A stretch of 64,000 bases of DNA from CAWGAJ01 sp963820545 (GCA_963820545.1 CAWGAJ010000001.1:992001-1056000); one strand, 5' to 3'; counted from the first letter of the stretch, positions 45,184 through 55,740 are shown. Made by a program: numbers and translations. Notes: generated by a model from the letters alone, not told the origin.

Positions 45184-46573
45184 TCAAGAAAAATATGTGG
45201 GCTTTGTGACGCGCGTTCCCGGCGGGATTTTTTGGGCCAGCTCCTCGGCGTCCAGGGCAAAAAGCGGAGAGATTTCCACCGCTACACCCTCTGCCACATG
45301 GGCGCCGGTTTGTCTGAGCCAGCGGGCGTGCTGGGCGATCATCATGCCCTGGACCATTTCCGGCGTGTCGGCCGCAGCCCCAGAGGCGTTTTTCAGCGGG
45401 GCAAAGCCTTCTTGGGGATCGATCTCCACCACCAGGGCGTTTTTCGTATAAGACATCAGGTCGAAAATGAAACGCTCGAATTTGATGGCATTGGGTTTTT
45501 CGGGTATGAGCTCTTGGCCGGCTGCGTTGATACAGGCCACCTTTTTATAGGCATAATGAAAGGGCAGCCCCTCGGTGGTTTGCGCCTGCCGGCGGAGCAG
45601 GGCCGTATCCATCACGTGGACCGCGATACTGCCCGCCCAGATTTGCAGCGAGCCGTTGGAATTATTGCGCCGGGCCACGTCGTCGGACAGGTCGCTGTAT
45701 TCGATCACATACAAACGGCCGTCCACCTGCACCACGTTGCCCAGCTTTTCCAACGGATCGCGCTTGGCAATTACCTGGGTGGTGAATTCTGAATTGGCCA
45801 GAACGTGATAACCGATGAACTCCGGTTCGCAGACGTCGACCAGGGGATTGTCGACTTGGAAATAGAACAAGTGACGGATTCCCCGGCGCTCGATGTCTTC
45901 CAGGCCGCCGCTACAGGCCAATGCGGCCAACATGCCGCCGTGCCCGTCCGGGCTGACCGCGATCCGCGACGGCGATTCCAAGAGCACCTTGCCGGTGGCC
46001 GCATCCACCGCGGGCATTGTGGCCTGGCAGAAAATGAACAGGTCCTCCGCGGGCAGCCCAAACCGGTTGTGCGCTTGTAAGAAGGCCGCGGTTTCGTGGT
46101 GCGTGGCGGGACTGGTCATCAGATACAGGGGGATGCGCACACCATAGCGCCGCGAAGCGGCAATGATCTTTTCCAGGTGAATTTGAAACAGCGTGCGCTT
46201 CGAGACCGGTCCAATGGAAAACATTCCTTTGGGATGATTGAAATCCAACCGGGTACCCTGTCCTCCGGCGACCAGGATCGCCCCGACGCGGCCGGCGGTC
46301 AAAGCTTCGCGTCCTTGCCGGCGGGCCTGTTGGGGAGTAAAGGGATTTGGGGAACTGTGTAAACGAATCGCCGGCGGGGGGGCCGCGGTTGGCCAACTGG
46401 CGCATAGCGCTTTGATTGTCACGGAGACGATATAGTCGATCGAGTAGAGTAAAGTCGATGCGGTGAATCTGCTCCACAAGCTCTTGCCGCTGTTGAGCAT
46501 TCAAATCGTCCCAGAAGGCCAAGAGATGTTCTTGCCCATGCGGAGCCAACATGGATAAAAGAGCAGCTTTCAC
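45184..46573 (-). CDS. UDP-sugar pyrophosphorylase, UDPGP/eukaryotic UAP type (one frameshift)
   Basis: Two frames make about 463 residues. The N-terminal helical part (from GTG 46573; ATG 46552 also possible) includes LAFWDDLNAQQRQELVEQI. After a break in a seven-G run at 46376-46382 it continues with the nucleotide loop GAILVAGGQGTRLDFNHPKGMF, YLMTSPATHHETAAFLQAH, SPDGHGGMLAALACSGGLED and FYFQVDNPLVDVCEPEFIGY, all diagnostic of the UAP1/UDP-GlcNAc-GalNAc pyrophosphorylase branch. It would make a UDP-sugar, probably UDP-GlcNAc, from UTP and sugar 1-phosphate. This type differs from bacterial GlmU. The homopolymer break suggests sequence error. Confidence 0.88.
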
Positions 46574-46699
46574 GTGAGTGATTATCTCTCGGTTGTCGAA
46601 AAAGCCAAATTAGCCCGACATGAATACACGGCGGGCAAAGATGTAAAGCACACGGAAATTTATTTTAGAGTTTTGTGTATTTCATGCAGCCCGGGTGTA

Positions 46700-46727
46700 T
46701 AGCCCCGGGTGTATTCACCCGGGGCTA
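46700..46727. repeat. Perfect 12-bp-stem hairpin
   Basis: TAGCCCCGGGTG, loop TATT, CACCCGGGGCTA. It lies between the porin gene and the pyrophosphorylase gene, both on the minus strand, and may terminate or be a dispersed repeat. Confidence 0.75.
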
Positions 46728-46788
46728 AATATAAATAGTTGTATCTCAAGTATATACCAAACGGGCGGAAAAACGTCAAGAAATGAAC

Positions 46789-46842
46789 AAACCGCAAAGC
46801 GTTTCCTGATACATTCTAATCTAGGAAGGCGCTTTGCGGTTT
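46789..46842 (-). terminator. Likely terminator of the porin gene
   Basis: AAACCGCAAAGCG (46789-46801) pairs with CGCTTTGCGGTTT (46830-46842), with an inner TTTCCT/AGGAA pairing. It begins 18 bases after the porin stop; the T-rich tail on the minus strand is weak. Confidence 0.5.
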
Positions 46843-46860
46843 GATATTAACAAATAACGG

Positions 46861-48267
46861 TTAGAAGGTCAGGATCAAGTCGGCGGCAAAGGTGAACTGA
46901 TAGCTGCGCGTGCCGTCATTAAAGGGCAGTTGACCACTAGCAGGGGTGCCATTGTAAGAATCCCAGCGTATCTCAGGCCGCAAGACCGTGTTGGGATTCG
47001 GGCGCCAGTTCGCGCCCAGGGTAAGTTCGGTAAAATCGCCGACAAAGCCGGGTCCGCCTGTCCAGCCGCGGATATTGGGTTGATTGCCGATTCCAAAGAC
47101 CCTGGCGCCATCGTTGTCGCGGAACCATTCCACGCGCATGCCGGCCGACCAGCGCGGATTGATCGTATAGAACAAATAATTGGTTATTCCGTACCAATAT
47201 GCGTTAGCGCCGTTGGGGCCGGCATGATCCTCTTCGCCGTAGTCATTCTCCAAGGCGTAAGACCATTTTTCGGTGATCTTTTGGGTTATCGCCAAGGTAT
47301 AGACAAAGCGATTGTTCAAACCGAAGGGATCATTCTGCTTGCCGGAGTCGGCGTTTAATCGCACGCTAGTCTTCTTGTTAGGACTCAGCCATTCCACTCC
47401 GCCCATCGCGTCCCAGTCTTTATTGGTGTCTTCAAACATGTACCAGCCGCGATTTACGCCGGCATTGAACGACCATTGATCGGTCAATTGATACTTGCCT
47501 AACATCCCGGTGACCAAAAGCGGCTGACCGTAAGCCATGCCGTAATTGTGCGAATAGAAGAAGTTGGCCACGGCAGGCACGATTTCTATGCCCACACTGG
47601 GCGCCCAATGACCGAAACGCATGGTCAGTTTGTTATAAGCCAAATCGAGATAGCACTGAGGCATGGCCATGCCATATAATTGCTGCGATCCATTAAAGGT
47701 GTTTTCCAAGCCCAGGGTATTGGCAAAACGCCAGTCGGTGCCATAGAGTATGTCCACGCGGCCGCCCCAATCCCAGCCTTCGCCTTCATTGGTTATGGCT
47801 CGCTCGAAGAATAACCACGCCTGGTTGAGTTGATACTCATTAGCGCGATCGTCGGTGGACAAGGGACCAAGGGAACGATTGTTGGGCGTGGGATTGACCC
47901 CTGTGATACCCTGTTGAACCCAGCCGCCCATGGCGATATTGTGTGCTTGCAACAAGCAAGGTTGAGGGATGCGCCACGGTTGCGCAGCGGCGGGGGGATT
48001 CGGGGAAACATATCCTTCCTCATTTTCCAGTTCCGCAACCTCATTCTGTGAAGACTGCTCGGCAGGAGGGGCTTGTTCCCCGCCCGCAAAAGCAAGGGTA
48101 TTCGGTATCGAAGAAGGGTTCGTCTCCAAGTAGTTGTCATACTGATAAGCTGTCTGGACAGCCAACGGTTGGTGAAGCGAGTCGGCTGCTAACGTCAGAT
48201 TAACCAATGCGATAAACATTACCGCGCTGCCCCCTGCAATCCTTGCCATCCAATTAAGTTTTTTCAT
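46861..48267 (-). CDS. Outer-membrane beta-barrel porin (BBP2/OmpL-like)
   Basis: A 468-residue exported protein. A signal peptide (MARIAGGSAVMFIALVNLTLA) is followed by a Pro/Gln/Glu-rich stretch (to about residue 100) and then a barrel rich in alternating aromatic strands (RFGHWAPSVGIEIVPAVANFF, WSAGMRVEWFRDNDGARVFG, LGANWRPNPNTVLRPEIRW), ending in phenylalanine (FAADLILTF) as outer-membrane barrels do. It matches the planctomycete and proteobacterial porin family BBP2. The start is ATG 48267 with TAAGGAG upstream. Its substrate is unknown. The gene appears monocistronic, with a 440-base upstream region. Confidence 0.85.
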   Translation of the reverse strand: MKKLNWMARIAGGSAVMFIALVNLTLAADSLHQPLAVQTAYQYDNYLETNPSSIPNTLAFAGGEQAPPAEQSSQNEVAELENEEGYVSPNPPAAAQPWRIPQPCLLQAHNIAMGGWVQQGITGVNPTPNNRSLGPLSTDDRANEYQLNQAWLFFERAITNEGEGWDWGGRVDILYGTDWRFANTLGLENTFNGSQQLYGMAMPQCYLDLAYNKLTMRFGHWAPSVGIEIVPAVANFFYSHNYGMAYGQPLLVTGMLGKYQLTDQWSFNAGVNRGWYMFEDTNKDWDAMGGVEWLSPNKKTSVRLNADSGKQNDPFGLNNRFVYTLAITQKITEKWSYALENDYGEEDHAGPNGANAYWYGITNYLFYTINPRWSAGMRVEWFRDNDGARVFGIGNQPNIRGWTGGPGFVGDFTELTLGANWRPNPNTVLRPEIRWDSYNGTPASGQLPFNDGTRSYQFTFAADLILTF

Positions 48268-48719
48268 TTACATACTCCTTAAATGTGAAGTCTGACTTAC
48301 TATCGGTATAGTAGGGAGCCGCTAATAGCCCAAGAAACCTGACAAAAAACATCTGAACGAGTTTTTGCGACGAGAAAAAAGGATTGTAACGATTGCGAAA
48401 AATATGCGAGCGGACGATTCGAATTTAAGTGCCGGTCAAAATCAATATGGCGACATTATTATATTTGTATAGACCTTCTTTTTGTGAAATCGCAAGATGA
48501 GTAAATAGCGAAAATAGAGCGATTGTGACGGCAAAAACGATCTGTGTCAGGCATGGCAGACAAAATTAAAGACGTAGGGATAGTGGTAAAACCGCCATCC
48601 TTACGTTCTTGTGTAGTGTGTTTATGCTCGTTATCATTTCCCCTTCACAAGATAGCGTATAATGATGGACATTATGCAAGAAGTGCACTAAAAAACCTCC
48701 CGGCCGGTTGCAGCGAGCA
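48268..48719. other. Intergenic region between divergent porin and metallopeptidase genes
   Basis: About 450 AT-rich bases that should hold both promoters. A TATAAT box at 48658-48663 precedes the plus-strand gene by 57 bases, but its -35 region is poor. No gene is seen. Confidence 0.4.
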
Positions 48720-50078
48720 ATGAACGGACAAATTCCCATCCAATGTATTGCCGGCCTTGTGCTAGGGGGATGTTTTCTCGGCTGCGCCCAAGCCGATGAA
48801 GTCAAATCCACGCCGGATCGGCCAGCGGCATCTGCGGGGCGTGATAATTTCACTTTGCAACGGCGCACGATTGATGACGCCAAGGCCTCGGCCGCCGGCA
48901 TCCGCAAGTTATCAGGCAAGCGGCTTACGCTCTATACCGACATGGACGGCGATGAGATCGAACATCTGCCGGAAATATTCGATCAAGCCTTTATTGGGTG
49001 GTGCGAATATTTTCATGTTTCGCCTGCCGAACCGGCCGACTGGCACATGGCGGGTTTTTTGATGAAGGATAAAAACAAATTCCTGCAAACCGGTTTATTA
49101 CCCCGCAATTTAAATTTTCTCCACGGCTTCTCGCTCGGTTATGAATTATGGATCTACGAACCGCCCAGCGATTACTATCGGCGTCACCTGCTGTTGCACG
49201 AAGGGACGCACGGTTTCATGAACACGGTGCTGGGCGCTTGCGGGCCTTCGTGGTACATGGAAGGCATTGCTGAAATGCTGGCCACGCACCAGTGGAAAGA
49301 CGGCCGGCTTCTGCTCAATTACTTCCCCAAAAATCGCGAAGAAGTGCCCGAGTGGGGCCGCATCCGCATTATTCAAGACGCCGTGGGCGCCAATCGGGCA
49401 CAGCCGCTGCGCATGCTGATTGAAGGTCCGGTTGATGTCGATCGCGAAACTGCGTACTATGCCTGGTGCTGGGCGGCCGCCACATTGCTGGATCATCATC
49501 CCCGCTATCGCGACCGCTTCCGCGAACTATACAAACATGTGCGCGATCGCAATTTCAACCAATATGTATTCGAGATTTTCAAGAACGACTGGCGGCAGTT
49601 AAGCGAAGAGTGGCAGGTGTTCATTGCCGGTCTGGAATACGGCTACGACATTTCCCGCACGGTGATCGATTTTACGCCGGGCAAAGCGCTGCCGGGAAAA
49701 GGGGCCTCGGTTGCCGTCGCGGCCGATCGCGCCTGGCAAAACGCCGGCATTCATTTAGCAGCAGGCGTAAAATACCGGCTGACGGCTTCGGGCCGATATC
49801 AAGTGGTCCGCGAGCCGATAATCTGGTGGTGCGAGCCTGGCGGAGTTTCGATCCGCTATTATCAAGGCCGGCCGTTGGGCGTTCTGCTAGCCGCCGTGTG
49901 CCCGGACAATCCTGACAAAGAAAGCTCAGCGGCTTTTCTTAGGCCGATAACCGTGGGTCTGGGGACAACTATTACACCCGAGCAATCAGGCACGCTGTTT
50001 TTGAAGATCAATGACTCGGCCGCGGAATTGGATGATAACGCGGGGGAAATAAAGGTGGAAATAAGACAAAGTGAATGA
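48720..50078 (+). CDS. Exported HExxH protein, gluzincin metallopeptidase-like
   Basis: A 452-residue protein starting at ATG 48720; a TTG at 48708 is less likely. The N-terminal hydrophobic segment (CIAGLVLGGCFLGCAQ) looks like a signal with a lipobox-like LGCA. The core has LLLHEGTHGFMNTVLGACG (HExxH) and, 19 residues on, SWYMEGIAEMLATHQW, giving the third ligand Glu of a gluzincin, as in DUF1570/peptidase MA-like proteins. The C-terminal part (from about residue 320) is a beta-rich domain (AWQNAGIHLAAGVKYRLTAS) resembling LecA-type or pre-peptidase domains. It is probably periplasmic or surface-located. The substrate is unknown. Confidence 0.75.
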   Translation: MNGQIPIQCIAGLVLGGCFLGCAQADEVKSTPDRPAASAGRDNFTLQRRTIDDAKASAAGIRKLSGKRLTLYTDMDGDEIEHLPEIFDQAFIGWCEYFHVSPAEPADWHMAGFLMKDKNKFLQTGLLPRNLNFLHGFSLGYELWIYEPPSDYYRRHLLLHEGTHGFMNTVLGACGPSWYMEGIAEMLATHQWKDGRLLLNYFPKNREEVPEWGRIRIIQDAVGANRAQPLRMLIEGPVDVDRETAYYAWCWAAATLLDHHPRYRDRFRELYKHVRDRNFNQYVFEIFKNDWRQLSEEWQVFIAGLEYGYDISRTVIDFTPGKALPGKGASVAVAADRAWQNAGIHLAAGVKYRLTASGRYQVVREPIIWWCEPGGVSIRYYQGRPLGVLLAAVCPDNPDKESSAAFLRPITVGLGTTITPEQSGTLFLKINDSAAELDDNAGEIKVEIRQSE

Positions 50079-50089
50079 CCGTTAAGGAA

Positions 50090-50356
50090 CTAGGAAGGTT
50101 TACGATATATTTGTCTCCGATGCCCAATGCAATGGATAATAATCAAGTTCTCTTTGCGAATAATTTCATAAATAATTCGATAATCTCCTTCGCGGAGCTT
50201 ATACAAACCACGAAGTTCTCCGGTTAGCTGTTGGAGTTTAATTTCATCAAGATTTTTTGCAAACGAGTTAATTTTCTCAACAACGCGCTTTGCAACAACC
50301 TTATCGAGTTGCTCCAGATCTTTAACCGCGGATCTGAGAAGAGATATATCGTACAT
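50090..50356 (-). CDS. RelE/ParE-family toxin
   Basis: An 88-residue protein with the RelE fold pattern: MYDISLLRSAVKDLEQLDK, LTGELRGLYKLREGDYRIIYEI and a C-terminal IIHCIGHRRQIYRK, including the catalytic-type Arg/His/Tyr residues of mRNA-cleaving RelE enzymes. It lies 6 bases downstream of its partner on the minus strand (antitoxin first, as is usual). If active it cleaves mRNA in the ribosome A site. Genomic role, such as plasmid or island stabilisation or stress response, is unknown. Confidence 0.88.
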   Translation of the reverse strand: MYDISLLRSAVKDLEQLDKVVAKRVVEKINSFAKNLDEIKLQQLTGELRGLYKLREGDYRIIYEIIRKENLIIIHCIGHRRQIYRKPS

Positions 50357-50362
50357 TTTGCA

Positions 50363-50581
50363 TCAACGTATATTCAATCGTTTGGCAACTTCTGCCAACT
50401 TTTCACCGCGTTGACCTAGTGCGACTTTCTTTTTTTGCCTCAATAATCTGTTCCGAAGCGATTTTTTTACTTCCAAACCTTGATCCGGATCGCCAAGTAA
50501 TTCTAATAATTTTTGCTCGACCACGGTTCCAATCATTTTTTGGAGTTCCTTTGGGGACATCTCCGCTACTTTACTGGCCAT
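50363..50581 (-). CDS. Antitoxin of the RelE-type pair
   Basis: A 72-residue charged protein: MASKVAEMSPKELQKMIGTV, LLELLGDPDQGLEVKKSLRN, ending GEKLAEVAKRLNIR. It precedes the toxin by 6 bases in the same transcript. The helical, Lys/Glu-rich pattern fits small antitoxins of planctomycete and cyanobacterial RelE pairs; the DNA-binding fold is not evident. The assignment rests mainly on position. Confidence 0.75.
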   Translation of the reverse strand: MASKVAEMSPKELQKMIGTVVEQKLLELLGDPDQGLEVKKSLRNRLLRQKKKVALGQRGEKLAEVAKRLNIR

Positions 50582-50883
50582 TGGACAATCCTTTTCATTA
50601 CTAAGTGTGTACTAATAAATCCTCTGATCCGTGCCGAAAATGCCTCAATATTGAGATTTTTGTCAGACGGCTCTATATAGTCTCTAATTATCTAGATTTA
50701 TTTTGACCTGTATAACCTCTATACGTCAACCTGAGGTCCCCAATGCCGTAACAGCAAACTGCAAAATTGGTTTCCCCACTCTATCGGAGGGGCGCTTGTG
50801 TCGGCTGGTTGACGAATCATCACTTACAGCCCACAATTAATAGTTTTGATTTCCTTAATTGTTATTTTGCAGAACTTTCGCCC

Positions 50884-52128
50884 ATGAATGTACTTCAGCG
50901 TCAAGACCCGGAACTGTGGGCCGCCATTGCCGGTGAGATGGATCGGCAGCGTAACGGGCTGGAAATGATTGCCAGCGAAAATTACACCTCGACCGGCCGT
51001 GATGCAGGCCGTGGGCAGCGTGCTGACGAACAAGTACGCCGAAGGCTATCCCGGCCAAGCGATATTATGGCGGTTGTCAGTTCGTCGATATAGCCGAAGA
51101 CCTTGCCCGGGACCGGGCCAAGAAACTCTTCGGCGCCGAACACGTCAATGTGCAGCCGCATTCCGGCGCCCAGGCCAACACGGCGGTCTATTACGCGGCC
51201 TTGGAGCCGGGCGATATTGTGCTGGGGCTCGATCTGGCTCACGGCGGTCACCTGACCCACGGCATGAAGCTGAACGTCTCGGGCCGGCTGTATCATTTCT
51301 TCAGTTACGGCGTCAGGCCCGACGACCACCGCATCGATTTCGACGCAGATTGCCGCGCTCTGCCGCGAACACAAGCCCAAGCTGATCGTGGCCGGGGCAA
51401 GCGCATATCCGCGGGAGATGGAGCACGGCAAGTTTGCCGAGATCGCCCGTTCGTGCGGGGCCAAGTTGATGGTCGACATGGCCCATTACGCGGGCCTGGT
51501 GGCCACGGGATTGCACGACGATCCCCTGCCCGTGTCCGACTACGTCACCACCACCACGCACAAGACGCTGCGCGGACCGCGGGGCGGCATGATTCTCTGC
51601 AAGGAAGCGTATGCCAAGGATATCGACCGGGCGGTATTTCCCGGCACCCAAGGCGGGCCGCTGATGCACGTGATCGCCGGCAAGGCCGTATGTTTCGGCG
51701 AAGCGCTTACGCCGGCTTTCAAAGAATACTGCCGGCAGATTGTCGACAACGCCAAGACCCTGGCCGAAGTGCTCTTGGCCGGCGGTCTGCGCCTGGTCAG
51801 CGGCGGCACGGATAACCATCTCATGCTGGTCGACGTGACCGTGGCGGGCCTGAGCGGCAAACAGGCCGAAACGGCCCTGGACCGCTGCGGCATCACGGTC
51901 AACAAGAACATGATCCCCTTTGACCAGCGCAAGCCGATGGATCCTTCGGGCATCCGCATCGGCACGCCGGCCTTGACCACGCGGGGCATGAAAAACGCCG
52001 AAATGCGGACCATCGGCGGGTGGATTTTACAAGTGCTAAAAGCGCCCGACGACGAGGCGCTACTGTCCCGCATCCGCGGCGAAGTAAAGAATCTCTGCAA
52101 ACAATTTCCCGTGCCCGGAGAAGAATAA
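50884..52128 (+). CDS. glyA: Serine hydroxymethyltransferase (three frameshifts)
   Basis: Four frames rebuild a normal-length GlyA (about 414 residues). It starts at ATG 50884 and has [74 protein letters not shown], the PLP-lysine region [15 protein letters not shown] and [18 protein letters not shown]. Three breaks each fit one inserted base: near 50990 (TCGACCGGCC), 51054 (CCAAGCG) and 51346 (GACGCAGAT). Removing those bases restores the exact family sequence, so these look like sequence errors. The enzyme makes glycine and methylene-tetrahydrofolate from serine. Confidence 0.93.
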
Positions 52129-52215
52129 GTTTCAGTTTATTGGGGCTCAGATAAATAGCGTCATTAAGCCCACGGGTTGCAATCCGTGGGCTTGGCTTGA
52201 TTTAAAATTCCATAT

Positions 52216-52256
52216 TATGATATTACTTACCTGAGTTTCAATAGCCCCGGCACTTG
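52216..52256. repeat. Inverted diverged copy of the 20841-20881 element
   Basis: Read on the minus strand it matches 20841-20881 at 34 of 41 positions (CAAGTGCCG, GGCTATTGA, CTCAG and TAAT blocks conserved). A hairpin CCCACGG-TTGCAAT-CCGTGGG lies nearby at about 52177-52197. Confidence 0.75.
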
Positions 52257-52430
52257 CAACATTATTCAACTGCTAGCAATGACAGTGAAAAATCGTGAAA
52301 AAACGACTATCCAAATTCAATTTCCTTCCAGTTTTATCAGGAAGCGGGAAGATGGAGTTGACATAAGTCCTTATTTCTTGGTGAAAGTGCTAGCACATGC
52401 ATAATGTTGCTTGTGCCGGGAGGCGGAAGA

Positions 52431-52652
52431 ATGAAAGATTATCACATAAACATTTTTTATAGTGAGGAAGACGGCGGATATATCGCGGATATTCCCGATC
52501 TTGATTCATGTTCAGCCTTTGGCAATACTCCCGAGGAGGCATTAGCCAAGGTAGAAAAGGCAAAAGAAGCATGGTTGGCGGCGGCTCGCGACTCGGGAAA
52601 GCCAATCCCAGCGCCAAGTTATCGCCCGGCCATTTATCAAGTGACTCGTTAA
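52431..52652 (+). CDS. HicB-like protein (orphan)
   Basis: A 73-residue protein with the HicB fold: MKDYHINIFYSEEDGGYIAD, IPDLDSCSAFGNTPEEALAK and VEKAKEAWLAAARDSGKPIP. ATG 52431 is chosen for the GGGAGGCGG site just upstream. No HicA partner with its short double-stranded-RNA-binding fold is seen on either side, and there is no C-terminal helix-turn-helix, so it is either a solo HicB or a remnant of a toxin-antitoxin pair. Confidence 0.8.
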   Translation: MKDYHINIFYSEEDGGYIADIPDLDSCSAFGNTPEEALAKVEKAKEAWLAAARDSGKPIPAPSYRPAIYQVTR

Positions 52653-52680
52653 TCAAAAACGCTCCGGACTGTATCTAGCC

Positions 52681-53133
52681 ATGCCCAATAGCAAAATTCT
52701 CATTGCGGATGATAACTTGACGAATGTGGAGTTATTGGAGGCCTATCTGGCCGACATGGATTGCGAGATCGCCATAGCGATCGACGGCCACGATACTTTA
52801 GCCAAGGTAAGCCAGTTCCAGCCGGACCTGATCCTATTGGACATCATGATGCCCAAGCTGAGCGGGTTTGAGGTGTGCAAAACTCTGAAAAAGGATCCGG
52901 CCACCAAGCAAATCATGATCCTCATGGTGACCGCGCTTAATGAACTGGGCGACATTGAGCGGGCCGTGGCCGCCGGCTGCGACGACTTTTTGAGCAAGCC
53001 GGTGAACAAGCTCGAATTGGTGAAGCGGGTAGAGAATATGCTCAAGCTCCGCCACGTGACCGATGAACTGGAACGGCTGCGCCACTACATCGACGGCATG
53101 GAAGACTCGCTAGGACCAAAAAGAAACAGCTAA
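52681..53133 (+). CDS. Response regulator (receiver domain)
   Basis: A 150-residue single receiver domain: SKILIADDNLTNVELLEAYL (acidic pair Asp10-Asp11), phospho-acceptor Asp54 in PDLILLDIMMPKLSGFEV, Thr84 in MVTAL and Lys106 in FLSKPVNKLELV. A short helical tail (LKLRHVTDELERLRHYIDGM) follows; no output domain is present, so it acts through protein contacts, like CheY or DivK. No sensor kinase lies beside it. It starts 28 bases after the HicB-like gene. Confidence 0.92.
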   Translation: MPNSKILIADDNLTNVELLEAYLADMDCEIAIAIDGHDTLAKVSQFQPDLILLDIMMPKLSGFEVCKTLKKDPATKQIMILMVTALNELGDIERAVAAGCDDFLSKPVNKLELVKRVENMLKLRHVTDELERLRHYIDGMEDSLGPKRNS

Positions 53134-53188
53134 AAAGCAGGCGTAGAACAGCCCTTTTCGCTGTTGGCACCCTTTTCCGTTCCGGTCC

Positions 53189-55497
53189 TTAGCGCTCTTT
53201 GAAGGCTTGCGGATCGGCGATCTCGACGGCGAGGATCTCTATTGAGAGGCCGACGGGTTCTTCTTTCTGGGTCAAGTCGATCGGTTGTTGATCAGCGGTG
53301 GTGATAATGATGTCGAGAGAGCGCTTGCTGTTCGGTTGGAAGCCATTTTTAATTAATTCCAGCCAGAAGCCGTTGTTCATTTCGTGAATATCTCCGCCCT
53401 TGGCCAGCCGCTTCATGGTGGTCTTTGTTTTCGTGATCAGGCCCTCTTGTTCGAGGCGGAAGTATTGGATTTTCAGCCCGCCGGGTTTGATGTTTCCCAG
53501 GTCTGGGGGGGCTTTTTCGGGCCAGTTTAACTGATAAGCGGCGGTGATTTTGGTGCTGGCGTCCTGGGGCAAATCAAACTCGTCCATTTTCGTAGGCGGG
53601 GGTTCGATTACCTTTTGCCCTCGGCGTGCGGCCCTTTTTTGCGCCTGGGCCGCCGCCTCGAAGCGATTGCTCCATACCCCCACCATCTTCGAGAGGGTGA
53701 TCAACCAATCCATTTCAATTTGTTCTTTTTTCTGGGCCGTTTCCGCATAAGTGCCGGCCACATCGGTTCCGGTCGGTCTGCGCGGGGGATAGCGGTTAGG
53801 GGGCCGCCCAAGTCCTCCCGCAGCAGCTCCGCCAACTCCTGCGGTGAGCGGCGCTGTTTTCATAGATTTTGATCGGAGCATTTTCAAGATCACGATCAGG
53901 CCGGGATCGGCCAGTACTTTGTCGGTCCAGCCGGCGCTTTCCAAGGATTGCGGGCCTTCGCTTACGGTCCGCTTCTTGAGCATCTTGTACATGGCCGCGC
54001 GGATCGAATCGAGCGGTAACGTCGAAGCCAGTACGACCTCCGGAGCCTGTTTTTCCAGGGTACGGGGCTCGGCCAAACTTTGTGACATCAAGGAAGCCAA
54101 CGGCTCGCCCCAGAGGAGCTTGGCAAGATGCGCGCCGCGTTCGTAGTCGGAAAGTCTCTCGCGCAAGGCGTCGGTGGGCAGGGCGGCTGTGCCTGGAATA
54201 ATCCTGGGTATCGGCGGCATTCTTTCTCTCATGCCGGACGCAGGCCCGCCCAAGGAGGAACCCAGGGATGTCAGGGCCTCGCTTTCCAGGGGTAAGCCCA
54301 TGGTCAGGCCCATGGCCTGAGAAGCGTAATTAAGGAAAGATTGTTCCAATTTGACCTTCATTTCGTTGGAGAGATCCTCGCTCGTAAAAAGGCTCAATTG
54401 GGCGCCAAGATTGGCCGGATTGTCCTCCAGGAGCATGCTCAAAATCGGATCGTTGAGTTCCAACCCTCTTTGCACCAGATTTTCCGCTAATTTTGTGCGG
54501 AGATTTTCCGAAGCGTTTTGCTTGGCCAACTCCAATGCCCGCGAATGGATGTCAGCGGGCTGCATAATTGCTTGTGCGGTAGTTCCTTGCGCGATAGTCG
54601 TGGGACGAATAAGTTCCGGAGAAATAATGGCCTTGATTAGAATGTCGTCATTATCGGGCGAGGGCAGCTCCACCAGGGTCTTTAGCACCGCTTCGACCGC
54701 TACGCGATCATCGTCGGCGGCAAACTTTCCGCTTAATATCTGCATGAGTGTCTGGCGTGCGGCCGGGGAGCCGTTTTTACCCAGGGCGTAAATGACCGCT
54801 TCGATTAAACCCGGCGGGGCGGCAATCGCGGCGGGCAGGGAAGAAGCGGCGGCGCCGGACGGCGGCTTGGGTGTTTTCAACAAATCGGTCAACATCTGCG
54901 CCACGGCCACTCTACCAGGAAAGTTCACGCCCTGAAATATTACCGCTTCGAGGAGTTTGGGATGATTTTCCTGCCGGGCGCGCAAAAACTCTTCTTTATT
55001 CCATTTGGAAAAATCTTCGGGCAACTGGAGGAGCGCGGAGGAAATATCGCCTCCGGGGGGTGTCTGATGGAGCCCGGAAGCATCAGGCCCTGCATCAGTT
55101 GCCGGCTGCTGTTCGGCTGGGGGTTGTTCCGCTTGAGGTTGTGCAGATGGATTTTGTACGGCTGGTTGTGCATTTGTGGGATTGGTTTGAGCGCCAGCTT
55201 GTCCTTCTTCGGGCGAAGAGGGCGTGGTGGGAGGCACTTGAGGTTCAGGCGGAGCCGATGGAGTCGGCTGCGCCCGGTGGACGCCGTAGAAGCCGTGGCC
55301 CCGGTCGATCTGGGCTCATTGCCGCTGGAGAAAAATTGCCATGCAATAATCAACGCAATTATTATGAACACGCCTGCCAAACTAAGTTTAAATGCATTGG
55401 ATTGCAAAAATTTATTCGATCCCTTGCCTCTACCAGTTGGCGAACTGAGTGGATTAAACTGGGGGGAACCATTTTGGGAATTCTGTTTAGCAGACAT
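53189..55497 (-). CDS. Large membrane-anchored protein, possibly with HEAT-like repeats (one frameshift)
   Basis: Joined frames give about 769 residues from ATG 55497. A single membrane helix (LSLAGVFIIIALIIAWQFF) lies near residue 45. A Pro/Gln/Ala-rich linker follows (PNPTNAQPAVQNPSAQPQ-like), and then a helical part with repeated leucine-rich pairs (PKLLEAVIFQGVNFPGRVAV, GLIEAVIYALGKNGSPAARQ), reminiscent of HEAT repeats. The C-terminal part (about 540-769) is mixed and includes LIKNGFQPNSKRSLDIIITT. The break is near 55281, where the first frame runs into nonsense and the Pro-rich frame begins. No family is recognised. Confidence 0.6.
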
Positions 55498-55740
55498 GTA
55501 GAATTCTCCGTGTGTATAAGCAGCGCAACTATAAGAGATATGTATAATTCCAAAGATAGTTTATCTTATTAGTATTACACATTTTTTTGTATAAAACTAC
55601 CACCCGTATAAATGGGATTCGTCCTCGATAATAAAAATTGGCGTGAACTCTTGAGCCCTGAAATCATCAATTAGTACGTAACAGCTTGATTAAAGGGGAA
55701 GGGAATTTTCACTCTTTTTTAACCCTAAGCGGTCAAATAA

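Noticed and set aside
50884..52128. glyA as a pseudogene.
   Set aside because: Three single inserted bases explain all breaks and the rest is perfectly conserved, so sequence error is more likely.
52390..52656. A minus-strand frame opposite the HicB-like gene as a HicA partner.
   Set aside because: It is antisense, lacks the HicA fold pattern (GxxHxxF/Y) and is the mirror of the HicB gene.
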